NCBI GenBank assembly: GCA_021234155.1
Contig: JAJEKV010000240.1
Location: 250,001-314,000, forward strand
DNA: 64,000 nucleotides
Reading direction: 5' to 3'
Source: Isoetes taiwanensis
Lineage: Eukaryota > Streptophyta > Lycopodiopsida > Isoetales > Isoetaceae
Part shown: positions 42,883 to 55,307 of the stretch, in pieces
Position numbering within the stretch: the stretch's first letter is position 1
Layout: every line of letters begins with the position of its first letter
The notes under the pieces: generated by a model
The model's database searches: none
The model's input: the letters and a program-made list of their open reading frames with translations, nothing else
What the model was told of the DNA's origin: nothing
Made by a program: the position numbers and the translations under genes

Positions 42883-44110
42883 TCAAGTCGGTGCAAAATG
42901 GACCTTTTGTCTTACGATGAGGAATGGCGTCGACCGCAAAGGCAGGGTTTGCGTGCCATTAGGAATAATGATTAAGGGACGTGGACGCCACGGTGCGGCG
43001 TGAAACCAAACCAACCCAATTTGATGGTCGGATGGAGGATTAAGAGCACGAAAAATTTCTTCCGTGCTTGTTGATCCATCCGAGGTTGATTGGCGGGGAG
43101 CATGTTGATAGCGTGATTGCCGAGGCGCGAGGTGGCTTTCAAGAATCGGACGCGGGCCTTGTTTGCCATTAGCAATCCAGAGTTGGTAAGCCGTGAGGCG
43201 GACTGATGTGGTCTGATTAGTGCCAGGAAGCTGCACCTGAACTTGGGGAAGTTGAGGACACGCCGTGGTGGTATGACCCCATTCTTGACAGTGATAACAC
43301 TGAGCTTTCGAAGGATCAAAAGGAGAACGTGTGTTGGGTCCCCGTTGTTGCTCAGAGTTGATTGGGTTGCGCCTGTAGTGGTGGCTGCTGATATGGCGAT
43401 TGGTGCTGAGGTGTTGTTTGCACTTGATAAACCATCTTGTTGCGGAAAGGTGTAGGATGAGTGCGAGTGCATTCTTCCGTGGCATGATTGCACATGTTGC
43501 AGCGTTTACAATGAGGCGGGCCATTGGTGGAGTTGCACTCATTCGCCAAGTGGCCTTGATATTTGCAGATATGGCACCGATCCGATCAAGGCCGCTGGAT
43601 TGGCGTGTTGAGGTTGAGAACAGATCCCGGGGAACCATGACGGTGGAATGAAAGGGAGCTCCCGAAGAGCCACGCCACGGGAGGAAACATTGACCGAAGT
43701 GATTGACAAGATCGATAGCCTGCTCCAAAGTCTTGGTAGCAGTATTGATCATGAGTCCGATAGCCGGAGGAAGTCCTTGGAGAAACGGACCAAGATCCGC
43801 TGTGTGGGGGAATGCTTGGCGGAGAATGTGAAGACGGTCCGCAAAATCCCGGAGACTCAAGTGGGCTCTTGTTGAAGGTCATTGAGTTGCTTGAGATGAA
43901 GTTGATCATCATCCGTGGTCCCATAGTGAGAAAGAAAAGCGGTTTTCATTTCGGACCAATCTTGTTTCCAAAGTGGCTTTTGTTGGACATGAGCCATTGA
44001 TGAGGGAGCCACGCAATGTGGTGGAAAAGATGTGGAATTTCAGTTGAGGTTGCGCATGACCATTCAGGGACAGCGTGAGCCTCAAATTCTTCCATGTGGG
44101 CCTCGAGCAC
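42883..44110 (-). pseudogene. gypsy gag with three CCHC knuckles
   Basis: Capsid-like helices (MEEFEAHAVPEW, MKTAFLSHYGTTDDDQLH, SLRDFADRLHILRQAFPH, LGPFLQGLPPAIG), then CHICKYQGHLANEC (~43540-43580), CKRCNMCNHATEEC (~43470-43515) and CYHCQEWGHTTTAC (~43265-43306), each C-x2-C-x4-H-x4-C, in different frames because of indels. A Pro-rich leader extends to ~44760. Confidence 0.8.
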
Positions 44111-44684
44111 TTTGGTCTAAAGGTTTGCCTTCGTGTTGCCAAAGGTGGGATAAGTCACTTTAAGGGTCCGAAAGGTAGAGGTAAAAGTGCCGGGCTGGAC
44201 CGGAACATGATAGTGAGGATATTGAGGTGGAGTTGGAGGGGGTATGGTGGCCGGAAAGACCCTACCAAGGGGTGGCCGAGGGGGGGGGGAGGTGTCCGGA
44301 TCATTGGGTTTGAGGTCCGTAAGATTGTAAAATGTGAAGAGCGGTGGGAAAGGTAGGGAAGGGAAAATCCCGGGAGGAGCAAAAGAGACATGTGGATATC
44401 CCCGCCTACCCAGAGGGAGATGATGGTTGTGAAGGCAGAGGCGTATGGCCGTAAGAGTGATGGATGAAGGCATGTTCGGGGTATGAAAGTAAGGTTGAGC
44501 GGGTGGAGCCGGATAGGGCTCCCCGATAGTGATGAGGAGATCGAGGCCGTGGAGCAATGTTTGCACGCTTGAGGTGGAGAATTTGACCCAGACATGACAC
44601 GAGGGGTGGGTGGCGCCGACCGAGCCCCTAGACCGAATGTGGCCTCCCTCAATGTCATGATCCATACATGTCACGTAACAGCTT

Positions 44685-44703
44685 CCGCCGATGATGGCGC
44701 CCA
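44685..44703 (-). promoter_or_regulatory. Possible primer-binding site of the gypsy element
   Basis: The minus strand reads TGGGCGCCATCATCGGCGG, similar to the TGGCGCC-type primer sites of plant gypsy elements. It lies ~107 bp inside the LTR edge set by the repeat, farther than usual, so the assignment is tentative. Confidence 0.3.
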
Positions 44704-44810
44704 ATCGAGACGCCGCCCTGGGGGAAAGAAGTTCTTCCGGGCGTGAAGTTTCTGGAATGCACATGGCTTACGTAAGAAGGGAAAACTAATCGGACCCGCA
44801 GCGGCGGCGG

Positions 44811-45375
44811 TGTTTGGGGTCCGGGTTCGGGAACTCTCGCAAGACTGACCCTGTGTGAGGACCCTTGGATCTAACAGAGAACGGGGACTATGTCACGCGG
44901 GATTTGCAAGAAAAGAACAAGAAGAAGAAAACTAAAAAAAAGAACAATGAGAGGAAAATGATATGCTTCTTTGATATCAATGATGAACATACATGAGCTC
45001 TCGAATCGAGAGAAGACCGAAGAGAGACAAGACTCAAAACTCATCTAGCCCTCATATGCTAGCTCTACTCATATATATATAGTACAATGGCCTTTGGCCC
45101 AATATAGACACTCCGACTGATCCGGTGCCGACTCACGGAAGGAGGCCCGATTCTGTGAATGTTGGCGGTGTCTCTTGAAGTGCCTAGAATCACGCTGACG
45201 CCGACGCAGCCAGGTGTGTGGCCCCTCACTTGTCCGGCCGGGCGCCTCTTGATAGGCCGCCTTGGTCTTCTGCGGGGCCTTGGATGGCTGACCCGTGGTT
45301 GACTGCGGATCCTTGAGCTTGACCTGGTCCGTCGTATGCATGAATAGTCCTGTACCAGGAGGCACAGGACTAACA
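44811..45375 (-). repeat. 5' LTR of the gypsy element
   Basis: 565 bp, TGTTTGGG...CTAACA on the plus strand, followed by the duplication CGTTA. Confidence 0.95.
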
Positions 45376-45391
45376 CGTTAGCTGGCTATGG

Positions 45392-45600
45392 CATTCTCGA
45401 CTCTCGGGTCGAGAAAAGACGTGTTGGCTGGCTAAGGCATTCTGACTGCGAAGTCGAGAATCCCTCACCCACCAAAGACTCTAAAGGAAGTACACTCCCT
45501 ATTCTCGTCTCGCTAGTTCTCGACTCGTTGAGGCGAGAATAGGGAGTGTACTTCCTGGAGTGCTGTCTGGGTGAGGGATTCTCGACTCGCGAGTCGGGAT
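45392..45600. repeat. Palindrome cluster and long fold-back hairpin
   Basis: Continuation of the palindrome-rich flank after the gypsy insertion: copies at 45392-45415, ~45440-45461 and 45578-45600. The last two form the base of a hairpin with 16-bp (45456-45471/45568-45583) and 22-bp (45486-45507/45534-45555) perfect stems separated by an internal loop, and a 26-nt terminal loop. Confidence 0.85.
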
Positions 45601-45809
45601 TGCAGGGTGTAGACTGCACCTTCCTGCAAGGGAGGATGTACTGTGAGTTAGAAAGCTCTGCGCAATGCTCTAAGCTACATAACCTGATGGATTGGGTCGA
45701 GGAAGGGAAGAGAGCGCAGTTATTTCTGGCGGCACCCTCGAACCTCGTAAAAGTGCCATAATGAATGTCTCGCACGTGCAGGGCATGCCATCCATGACGT
45801 GGGTGTGCC

Positions 45810-45837
45810 GACTGCTGATGTGGCCACGTCAGCAGTC
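45810..45837. repeat. 28-bp near-perfect palindrome with G-box-like core
   Basis: GACTGCTGATGTGGCCACGT... reads the same on both strands except at one pair. It contains GCCACGTC and lies next to CCACGTGGCC (45850-45859), both bZIP/bHLH-type sites. AT-rich sequence follows. Confidence 0.7.
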
Positions 45838-45859
45838 GTTGACGAAATGCCACGTGGCC

Positions 45860-46135
45860 ACAATAAAATATTTAATGTTAAAATGTTTTATATATTCTAT
45901 GGTAAAATGTTATAGTTTTAATATTTTACGTTTTTTATGTTATAGTTATATATGTATGTTATGGTAATTAACATATGGTTATATGTTTATATGGTTTATA
46001 TTTAATGTTATATGGTTATCTTTCCTATATATATGATTAGTAGGGGAAAAAAAAAGTGATTTTCAGGCAAAAAAAAAATCAAAAAATAAATATTTCAGGG
46101 AAAAAAAAACCTAAAAAAAATTACATTTGGCATCG
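45860..46135. repeat. AT-rich TATATGGTT repeats and A runs
   Basis: Repeated TATATGGTT/TTTATATGG words (45880-46020), then four stretches of 8-10 A. Similar words recur at 49840-49860, 55185-55240 and 62755-62845. No ORF. Confidence 0.6.
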
Positions 46136-46627
46136 GAAAAGGGTTCCAGCAGGGACGTCTGGGGATTACTTGGGAGCTCTAAACTGCATGTTGTGCATGT
46201 CTGCGCGCAAATTCGGATAGTCGTATGCGGGTTAAATTCGTTGTCGTATAAGGTATGGTTCAAAGTTTAGATGGTTGCATCTGGTTTTTTGGGGTATGGG
46301 TTGATTCGATGGGTTTTCCTTTCAGTATCCAATATGTATGATGGATTTTAGGCAGATCTCACTCTTCAGAATCCACCGCCCTTTCCCGAGCAGCCATCCC
46401 CCGATTGAGCGCTTAAAGCCAATCAATTAAAATCAATTCATCGGCTCCATCTCTGTGGCAGGGTTTAATCCTCACTGTGTGCAAGAAATCTTGCTCGAAT
46501 ATACGTACTCCTAAGTTTTAAGTACTAATCTCCCACCTGGTTTTGCCGCTTAGCTTTGTGTCCATCCCTGCCAAGCTCGCCGCCCTCCTGGGAACACAGA
46601 TACGGTTTTGAGATCATCGAAAGCTCA

Positions 46628-46703
46628 ATGATCAGTGATGGTGATAATTTGAAGCCATCTGCCCTAAAATCATCTAAAGGTCTCAAATCGTCATCCAGAC
46701 AAG
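46628..46703 (+). CDS. Possible first coding exon of an unknown plus-strand gene
   Basis: ATG at 46628, 25 codons (MISDGDNLKPSALKSSKGLK...) ending CAAG/GTAAGC in phase 1. The 400 bp before it is mixed-composition, leader-like sequence. No second exon that continues it could be recognised. Confidence 0.3.
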
Positions 46704-49700
46704 GTAAGCCTTATGCTTAGTTTGATTTACTCTCTGGCAAACCCAGCTAGTTGCCATAGCTCGAGCTTTAGGATGCGCAAAAAAAAAAAATGAATCCATT
46801 TAGGTGCTACACCCCAGAATCCTCGGCCTCTGCTTCAGAAAGCATGAGTACTGCGGCTGTTGAATTATTGAATTCACAGGCAACCAATTTCCACCATGAA
46901 ATTGGACGCAGATAGCTATAACCGGGGATTTATAACCCGGGATTCAGTAAAATATGGAAAAGGAAATGTAAAGATCTAACCAGCCAATTTAGCCATGGAA
47001 GACTTGAAATTGATGGAACGATTCTGTGGAAGAATTAATGGGGTTCGGAAGAGTGTTTTGTAGTCTAAGACAGATGAATTGTCCTGCTGTATATTTCAAT
47101 TGGCCGGAAAATCAATGCTCTTTTCTAAAGTTTCGTGATGCCCTCAAATTCCAAAACTCTGCTTAAGAAGATATGGATTCGGCTATAAAAATCCAAGAAT
47201 TTGGCTGAAAAATGCACCAATTGGAGTCGGCATCCATGGGTTTATTCAAAAGGCCCACAAATTTATCTGGCAAAACGAGCCCCCACAAATTTATCTTCAA
47301 AATTGATTGATTAAGTTGTGGAATGAAGGTCGGAAAAGGAAAAAACTGCAGTGGCCGAGCCTCCAATTTCAAGCTGCACCTCCAAATTCACGCACTGGAA
47401 TCTCCCAAACTCCTCTGACCATAATTACTTCTATAGCCTGGCTCGATTCTTGATTCATGGCACAACACCCAATTTATAGGTGCTCACCTTTTAGCAATGG
47501 TTTAAATAAACTATTGTTTTATTGCCTCAACATATTTTCACTCATGGTATAAAGAAAAAGAGAAACATGCTGATGCCCATGGTATATAGAACAAGGGAAA
47601 GAAACTTTACTACGAGAATTGGGTTGGCTATTCCCATGTCGTGTGCAAGAATTTTGTTTTGGCTGGTGTTGTCTCTTCAAGAAGTTGGAAGGAGGGCAAC
47701 ATATGCTGATTTTCAAAAACTATAAGATTGTTTATCTTTCTTGCTTGGGTTCTCAATGGGCAAACCTTCAATGTAACGAACCACAAAACTTCATATGTCA
47801 AACAACCTTGCCACAGAAGGAAAATGCGATTCTCAATGGGGCAATTTGAATTGTGAGCATAATCTCGACACTACAACTTGAAATAGGAAGCTCTATTCTA
47901 TTCTATTCACATTTTAACCAAATAGATCCAAACAAATGGGCGATTTGAGGCAGGGGTTTTTTAATCCTAGTAGTAATGATTGTACTAGCCCATTGTATGG
48001 GTCCCATGACCTATTGGTCTCCGTGGACGTTAAAAAATTTATTCTATTCTATTCTATTCATTGATATTCCTATGTAATATGGCCCCATCCAAGCCATAAT
48101 TTCCTCGGAAGAATAATACCCTTCGTACAATTTCTTAAGGGAACATCATAAAAGGAAATTTCAGCTCTCCACATAGTTAATGGGAAACTCAATATAGTGC
48201 AAGCGTTTCCACAATAATTCCATCTAGGGCAATACGTAGGCCATAAAGTAATTTACAAATCATGTCAAATATGCAAATATGTAGCCATACGTCCAAAGGC
48301 CGAATTCTAACATCAAATCGGCCCTAACCATATGTATTTTTCTAAATCTTATGCCAGCTTAACGTGTCGACCTTGATTTCCAGGCCCCATGACACATGTA
48401 TATGGACCATCTATCATATTTGTCCCCAAAATTCTTAGAAAAAAATATAAAGGAAATTGGCCATCATGGTTACCATAATTTCCAACGGTATTCCAAGCCC
48501 AAATGGTATAATACTATAAATTCACATTATTAGCACTTTTGAAATAGCTGGCCATTTCACCGAAAAGCCCAATAAATAATGCTTTACAAGCATAAAAACT
48601 AAAAGATTGTCAAAAGGCTTCACTATTGTTAGTTTATTTACCATAAATGAAATGAATACCATCACATTTTTAAGGTGATCATGTGCACATTTATGACATT
48701 AGTTGGTTAAGTAGTTACTTACACCAATAATTTTGGCGGACAATGCCACATTTCATCTTAAACCACCATGTTAAATATTATAGTTTCAACAATAGAAAGC
48801 ATTTGCATTTCTACTTCGCAGCTTCACCTTGCAGAGGTTTCAATTGTCTTAAAAGCATTTGCAGAGTATGTTGATAGCCTTATTGGCAGATTTATATTGT
48901 TTTCCTTTTGATTCACACATACAAATTCTTCCCGGCTCCATGCAAGATAATTTTAAGTAGCATAGCCATTATTAGGTGGCGCATTATTCAATCTAACTAC
49001 CGAATCTTTTATGTCGCAACTCAACATTCTCGATTTCAGAGGAAAAATGACAAAGCACATTATTGTATAATTATCAAGCTTTCAATTTCTCTCAAATATT
49101 TCCATGGTCTCTTTGCTTTGACCAAATTATAGGCAAGGGCCAATAGCAGAATCTTTAAGTTGCCAACCTAGAATAAACAAATGGTTAATTTCAACTTAAA
49201 GAAAAAGGGCTTGGTTGTTCCAGTTTTGTTGTTGCATTTTTGTTCTTGCTTCAGTTTTATTTTGGATTAGGCTCCTAATTTGCATGCATCCATTTCTGTC
49301 TTGCTTCTACCTCCAAATTCTAATGTTGGGTTATGGTCTGCTGTTGGCATCAGGGGGGAGCCATGTTGCTTCATATGTGAAAGTATGACTTTGCGAGTGT
49401 ATTTTTTGTTGCAGTATATGCAGATTGTATATTTCGTATGTTGAATGACAATTGTTTTAAATCTTTTCAATCGTTTAAGAAAAAAATTGTAACACTTGGA
49501 CATAAGCATAATATCGGTAGGCTAGTTATGATGGCATAAGTTGTTAACCTGTGAATGCCACAAGTTCAACGCCTCTAAGATTTTGAGGGCAAGCCCGTAG
49601 ACCTGGAGTTTAAACAAACGTTCAACCATTGGTTTGACAAGGGAATTGGGAGCCAACTTCATGGGGGGTATCAGAGGCGGTCAAAATTTGGTAAAGAAAA

Positions 49701-50815
49701 AACCAATCCATATATTAGATCAAAGCTTTTGTCCCGTATACATCTTGATATATGGGGATCCTCCATGTCGCACGCTTGGACTTGACCGCAAAGGTGCATA
49801 GGGCGCCGGCTCCGCCGGCGCTAAATTCTTGTAAGTTTATATGGTTATCAACTCATATATAATTCAGTTTCATTTTTTGTTTGAAGGTATTTATTTGAAG
49901 TTATTTTGTTTGAGGCATTATGGTTGTGACACGTAAGATGCAAACAATCTTATGTTTAATGCTGTTTTGTTTGAAGCATCATGAAGGTGACACGTGGTTC
50001 CCCTTTTCTTGCTCTGCACTCAAGCATTGCGCTACAACAAAGACTCCGCCATTTCGCTTGCTCGCGCTCTCTCCTCGGCTATGGCAGATCAAACTCGATG
50101 CTATGGCGGATCAAACTCCGATAAGCGGCAAATTTAACAACCGCGGATCTACTCACAAGTTGTGGTTCATCTGACTCGCAGCTTTTCGCCATTTCAAACC
50201 CCTCAAGCCGGGCCGCCTAAAATCAAAGGCATACACTTTCGAGACCGTAATAGGGCTTCACTCACTCCGACACCATGGGGCTTTCAATTAGAGCAACAAA
50301 GCAGGCCCTCACTTGAGCCTTTGGAGCCTTCTACGGGCGGGATTTAAGGGCCCTCCGGATTCGGGCGAGCTCCTACCATGGCCACATGATGGAGGCGGTG
50401 TGTGCCTTTTTTCTGCTTGCTTGCTCTCGGATCCGGAGGATTATCTTTTAGCTTTGAATCAGGTTGGTTTCCCCTAATTCCGCTTTTTTTCGCTCGTTCG
50501 CATAACGGGCGTTTCTTCATCTTCCGCCTTTGAATCAAATTCGACTTTTTGTGCTCGTTCGCATAACGGAGCATATGCTAGAAAACCCCATTTTGCTTTC
50601 CCAGTTTGACACCGGCCTTTGAGCTGCTGTGGCGATTTCAAGATAGACTAGGGTGTGACGATTCGCGTGACCAAATGGCAAAATAGTTTAGAAGGGGAAG
50701 ATCCCTCCCGCACTTCTGATTTCTTTGAACTACGTTTAAATATGCGAGCTTGGATGCTCTATTTGTATATTTCAACAACACAATAACAACAGATTAGCAA
50801 GCCGTTGAATAGGCA
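46704..50815. other. Non-coding stretch
   Basis: AT-rich, without supported genes. Contains short (TTCTA)n tracts near 47890 and 48035-48058, a GC palindrome at 49803-49821, and two copies of a CGCTCGTTCGCATAACG word near 50491 and 50553. Frames here look like chance ORFs. Confidence 0.5.
49803..49834 (+). other. GC hairpin followed by TAAATTCTTGTAA
   Basis: 8-bp arms GCGCCGGC/GCCGGCGC with a 3-nt loop, then TAAATTCTTGTAA. The same tail follows another hairpin at 55141-55162. Confidence 0.5.
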
Positions 50816-51639
50816 TTGGACCAATGTAAACTCACGCTTCTTCTAAACTTTTTCGTCACCAAGCATTTGACTACTCCAACATACACAAAGATGGTTCCCA
50901 ATGTAGAGGATGTAAATCCGTTAAAAACAGAGCGTAAGAGGTCATGGTGTCTTCTCAGAATGGATCGGGCTGGAATCCTCCAATTTCGTCTAATTTTTTC
51001 ACCTTTGAATATGGCCCCCTGTAGAGAATCTAATAGATTAGAAGGCATTGAATCATATCGTGACTTCGAAGTTCCTTCCTCTCGCAAGCAAGCCAGATCC
51101 GCCAAAGACCAAGATTCAACTATTTACATTCAAGCAAACCAATCCTCGCCGGATAGGAAGCTCAAGGTAACCTATGGCGATGGCGTGGTTATGGGCAATT
51201 TTTGGTTTCCAATTTCTTGAAGTCTTGCTCGCCTTTCGAAGCTTGGCTATTGAAATATTATTCGCTTCAGGTCTTTCCCCTTTAAATCGCGACCTTAAAG
51301 AAAAGAAAACAAGGAAAAGCAGGATCGAGACAACTGCATTATGGGCTGCAATGGCCTCGCCCATCAGCCATGTATGCTATCCTGATTTAGGTCTTCGTGG
51401 TTTGCTGACCTATTGCCAAGAGCTAAACCTATATCCAGAAATGTCACATGTAAAGGTATGGAATTCGACCACATTTTATAGCAATTTTTTTCATGAATTC
51501 AAAGCTTGGTAGAGGCATGGATTCTGCAGTTAAACGCATGAAGGGTTACGCTGCCTAGAATTGTCCACCTCTGCCATCGCTGAACTTTCTTGAGCTATTG
51601 CCTTAGATTTCTTAAGCTTTTTTTCTGAGCTTCCCAAAT

Positions 51640-52480
51640 CTCAACCATGGGTACCTCTTCCCGAGTTTCCTTCTTACCTTGGTTGCTTACTGTATAATCC
51701 AGATTCAAGAATTCCTTGATCTCGAGCCCAGAACGTTCAAGCTTGAATTATTTTGCGTGCGATCCGTTGTCCAAATGGTATGGCCAAATGCCGTGCCTTG
51801 ATTTTATCAAAAGTACTAGTGTGCTAGTTGAAAAGCCAAACAGGAACTTTCAGTTTGTGGTTCTGTCAGAAATACTAGTTCTTGATTCTGTAAATGGGTG
51901 TTGGAGGGATGGTTCTAATCATTTGTCTCTCGGAGTTTCATTAGATATCATCAAGAATGTTGTAACCTGTAGAGGTCGGTTGTATGTTGCATCTTAGAAC
52001 TTGCTAACAGGTTAGTTCAGATGCATTATGGACCTATTCTATACAAAATGATGAATGGAAAGAGTTAAGCCTGCCACATGAAGACATGGAAAGTTCATAT
52101 TGAATTGTGGAACTCTATGGCTGCATTTTCCTAGTGCAATTGGAATTTACTGAGTCATTGTAAATATGAATGTTAGATCAGACACCTGAAAAGTGGATGT
52201 CTACAGGGCATTTGCCTCAGAATACTGAAGGAACTTTAGGGTCTGAGAAGTCCTCTTTGGATTCCTACGTTTGTCGAAGATTCTTGCCTTATGCTTGAAA
52301 AATCCTGGGCTTGGTTACTGCATCATCCTGATTTTGAGAAGTCTTATTTTGCATAAACCGTGACGACTTCGTCCCTACGTTTAGCACCTTTGTCTGATAT
52401 TCAAAGGCCAAACAATACTATTGCTGCGAAAATAATAACTAGCTCTATTTATGCTAGTTTGAAATATTTCAAAGACTGAT
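51640..52480 (+). pseudogene. F-box/kelch-like protein relic
   Basis: In shifting frames: RVSFLPWLLTV, LNYFACDPLSKWYGQMPCLDF, LVEKPNRNFQFVV, LDSVNGCWRDGSNHLSLGVSL, NVVTCRGRLYVAS, then LTG...QMHYGPI, PTFVEDSCLMLEKSWAWLL. The PW.L...Y.P.S..W..MP.L(D)F pattern and the repeated blocks recall plant F-box/kelch proteins. At least five stops or shifts. Assignment is tentative. Confidence 0.4.
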
Positions 52481-52910
52481 CAAGCAGGGAACCCATATAC
52501 ATGATCTAGTGTGTACTTTTTGTTTCTCACATTATGAATCGGATTGGTTTTGGCATATGTCAACTGCACAATATCCTTGGTTTAATATGCTTGAAAAATG
52601 TGATATTATATCTCTCAAGTGAAGTTCTCAAGTAAATTTGATATGGGATTAAAAAAAGAATTGGATATCCACTCTTTAGTTTTTCAGTGGAAGAAAAAGT
52701 GCTTGGATACCTGTTGAAAGCTCATCCGGGATATTTTGTACAGGGGCCTCACAACTGGTGGGGCATACCTTTTCCATGACATGGAATAAATAAAATCAAT
52801 CAATCAATTTATTTAGATCGAGGAATCAAAAGCTATGGGTTGATCATTCTAACAAATGAATCCATGCAGAAATGTGGTATCTCAATGAAAAAATATCCAT
52901 GCAAGCAATC

Positions 52911-52923
52911 AACATATGAATAT
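52911..52923. repeat. 13-bp target duplication (left)
   Basis: AACATATGAATAT, identical to 54041-54053. Confidence 0.9.
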
Positions 52924-54040
52924 TTTTTTTTTTTTTTTTTGAAGGTAAGAATTTTTTGTATTGAACAGATTGGAAGAATTACAATACAAAGATCCCTCAT
53001 GGATCAGATATGAATAAAGTACAAAGGATCCCTCATGGATCTGAATCATGTCTGCAGCTATAGTACTCATACGGCTCTCACAACCTCTTCTTCTATCCAA
53101 CTAATACTACAGTATGAACATCTTCTTAGCTAAATAGAATACTACAGGAGTTAAATCCGCATTTTCCACAAGTTGTAGACAAATCTTGAGTGCTTCAAGA
53201 ACCTCTTGCAAATTTAGAAATGCAGAGAAAAGAGACAAAGGGTAACCTGAACAATCTCCCGCACTGCTCAGAGAGGCTAAAATGCTTCGAACTATAATCC
53301 AATTCTGCAGTTTTGCTACCAAATGTGAGATTGAAATGAGATGCTGATTGTCGGGAAGTGCCGGTCGGCCAACCCGCAATAGGCTAGACACACCCGACCA
53401 CCAAAACTCCCCTAAAGTTTGGCTCATGATATCTGGTCTTGATATGGAAGCGTCTTCCTGGACACCAACAGCTCCCTAGCTCGGCAATATCAAACAATCC
53501 GACATCCTGTTTTAAAACTGTAAAATTGTGACCAAGAACTTACACTGGCTCTTTCCAAGAAAACATCCCTAAATCTTCCCGCTAGCAAGAAAGAGCAAGA
53601 GGAGGGGAAAAACCATCCGATCAGAGGATCCATCTAAAAGACCGCCTAAGAAGACCAAACCGCTTTCTTTCTAATTCCGCTAGATCCGCTTCACCTTATA
53701 GGCTCCACGCCCTTTCAGTGTGATTTGCTTAAACAAAATCATCATTCTTGTTAAAAGACTGAAAGCAAAAGGCCACGTTAGTGGCTTACCAACACAAACC
53801 AGAAAGACCGCCTTGAAGCTGCTTCTGAATCAAAATCTGCAAATTCTTTCAAGAAAGAAACCCCATGGCCATTGGCAAACCCCACTAGCATCAGATTAGG
53901 GATTCGTGTCTGCAAGGATGGCTGTAGCAGTGCCGGTCAGAGGAGAAAGAGGGCGGCCTCCTCCCCCTGTTGCCGCCCTAGCCGCAGGCGCAGGCGCTCC
54001 GCCAAGAAACCATCGTTTTCCACTAATCTTGTGCAAAGTT
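52924..54040 (-). mobile_element. Retroposon with poly(A) tail and 13-bp target duplication
   Basis: A minus-strand insert of 1117 bp whose poly(A) is the T run at 52924-52940 and whose 5' end is at 54040. The 3' end (…TTTGTATTGTAATTCTTCC then CAATACAAAAAATTC) is like plant L1 tails, with a GATCC(C)TCATGGATC-containing direct repeat at 52990-53042. It includes a 106-codon frame (53427-53107; LGEFWWSGVSSLLRVG) of unknown type. It may be a non-autonomous L1 derivative or a retroposed cDNA. Confidence 0.8.
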
Positions 54041-54053
54041 AACATATGAATAT

Positions 54054-55140
54054 AGGTCAATATGAAAAGCTCTAATTTATCTATATGATTAGGGGGCATG
54101 TTGTTTAGTTCAAATATGAAGGATCATTTGACCAACATGTGAAGGAGTCCACATATGAATATGGATCTAGAGAAGAAGCTCTATATGCTTAAGCGTGTAT
54201 GTTGTTTAGTGATATATAGCTTAAAATTTCAATCTTCTAGCATGCATTTCTTGCAAAACAATCTTCTGGGTATTGTTAGTTCTAAAATTGCGTTGCATAA
54301 GAGGCTTGAGGATCAATGTAAAATTTGTTTGTTTCAACGAAATCAATATGGACTTTAAAGTTATACATCCTTTTTTTTTTTTTTTTGTTATGCATTGCAC
54401 CTACATATACATATATAATAGAATATGGGTTCAATAGATTGTCAAATTGAAATAACATGGACTATATGTTAGACATTCTGCTTTTTCTAATGCATTGCAT
54501 CTACATATAAATTATGCCTGATATAAAGATAATAAAAAGGAACAATACAGCATTTCAAGTTACTATGCGAAGTAAAGGAACTTAATGCTTTAAATTGATG
54601 TCACTTTGCTATAACTATCAAATATGAAATTTGGGCCTTATCACCTTGGGTATTTCTCTAAACCTTGGGTATTCCTCCTTAACTATCACCTTGAAATTTA
54701 GGCCATATCACCTTATCACCTTAGGCTTTATCACTTTGGATGTTTTTTATAAACTATTTGGCAATGTTGAGACAATCTCTTTGGAACTAGTCACTGAATA
54801 AATCCATGATATATTTAAGTCCACAATAGTTTTGAGGTCCCAACGACTAAGTCCACAATAGATTTAGGTAGCGTTCCTCGTGTTTTGAGTCGATTGTGGG
54901 AACTAACATGGTAATGGTCAGTCTTAATGTAACACTTATGGTCATCGGCCACAACACTGTGAGCATGAGGTAATAGAAGACTTCAAAAACATGTGTACTC
55001 TCAAATTGATCCATGTCCAATCAAACAAAAAAAATTAGCCGGTAAGTGCTAGTCGGTTGAGGAAAATGTTGGCAGCGCCACAAATATTTTTCCTTGCTGA
55101 CTCACGTCCATACACACAGGGGGTGGGAAAGAGAAATGTT
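54054..55140. other. Non-coding, AT-rich
   Basis: Contains a T run at 54370-54387 and repeated TATCACCTT words (54630-54740). No gene recognised. Confidence 0.5.
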
Positions 55141-55177
55141 CGCGGCGGCCTTGGCCGCCGCGATAAATTTCTTGTAA
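55141..55177 (+). other. GC hairpin followed by ATAAATTTCTTGTAA
   Basis: 10-bp arms CGCGGCGGCC/GGCCGCCGCG with a TT loop; tail matches that at 49822-49834. TATGGTTATATG repeats follow at 55188-55240. Confidence 0.55.
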
Positions 55178-55307
55178 TAATAATTGACATATGGTTATAT
55201 GGTTATATGTTTATATGGTTGTATGGTTTATATTTAATGTCTATTATTATACAAGTGTTTGTACTATGAGGGATTGCACAAATTCGACGGGAAGCCAATG
55301 CAGAATA

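Larger units (their letters stand above)
26642..45375 (-). mobile_element. Ty3/gypsy retrotransposon with extra ORF and a nested LTR element
   Basis: LTRs 26642-27212 and 44811-45375 with flanking 5-bp duplication CGTTA (26637-26641, 45376-45380). Coding order on the minus strand is gag, protease, RT, RNase H, integrase, then a long extra ORF up to the polypurine tract: a gypsy-type order. Without the nested 7.7-kb element it is ~11 kb. Frameshifts every few hundred bases in gag-pol make it defective. Confidence 0.95.

Noticed and set aside
44117-44764. 215-codon minus-strand ORF as a separate gene
   Set aside because: It lies inside the gypsy element next to the 5' LTR and is Pro-rich gag leader sequence, not an independent gene.
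49267-49509. BED/C2H2-like zinc finger (minus strand, CIYCNKKYTRKVILSHMKQH)
   Set aside because: A single C-x2-C-x11-H-x3-H pattern in an isolated 80-codon frame, with no transposase sequence around it; probably chance.
50816-51512. Overlapping 134- and 112-codon plus-strand ORFs
   Set aside because: Protein-like in places but no family, no splice context and conflicting frames; not supported as a gene.
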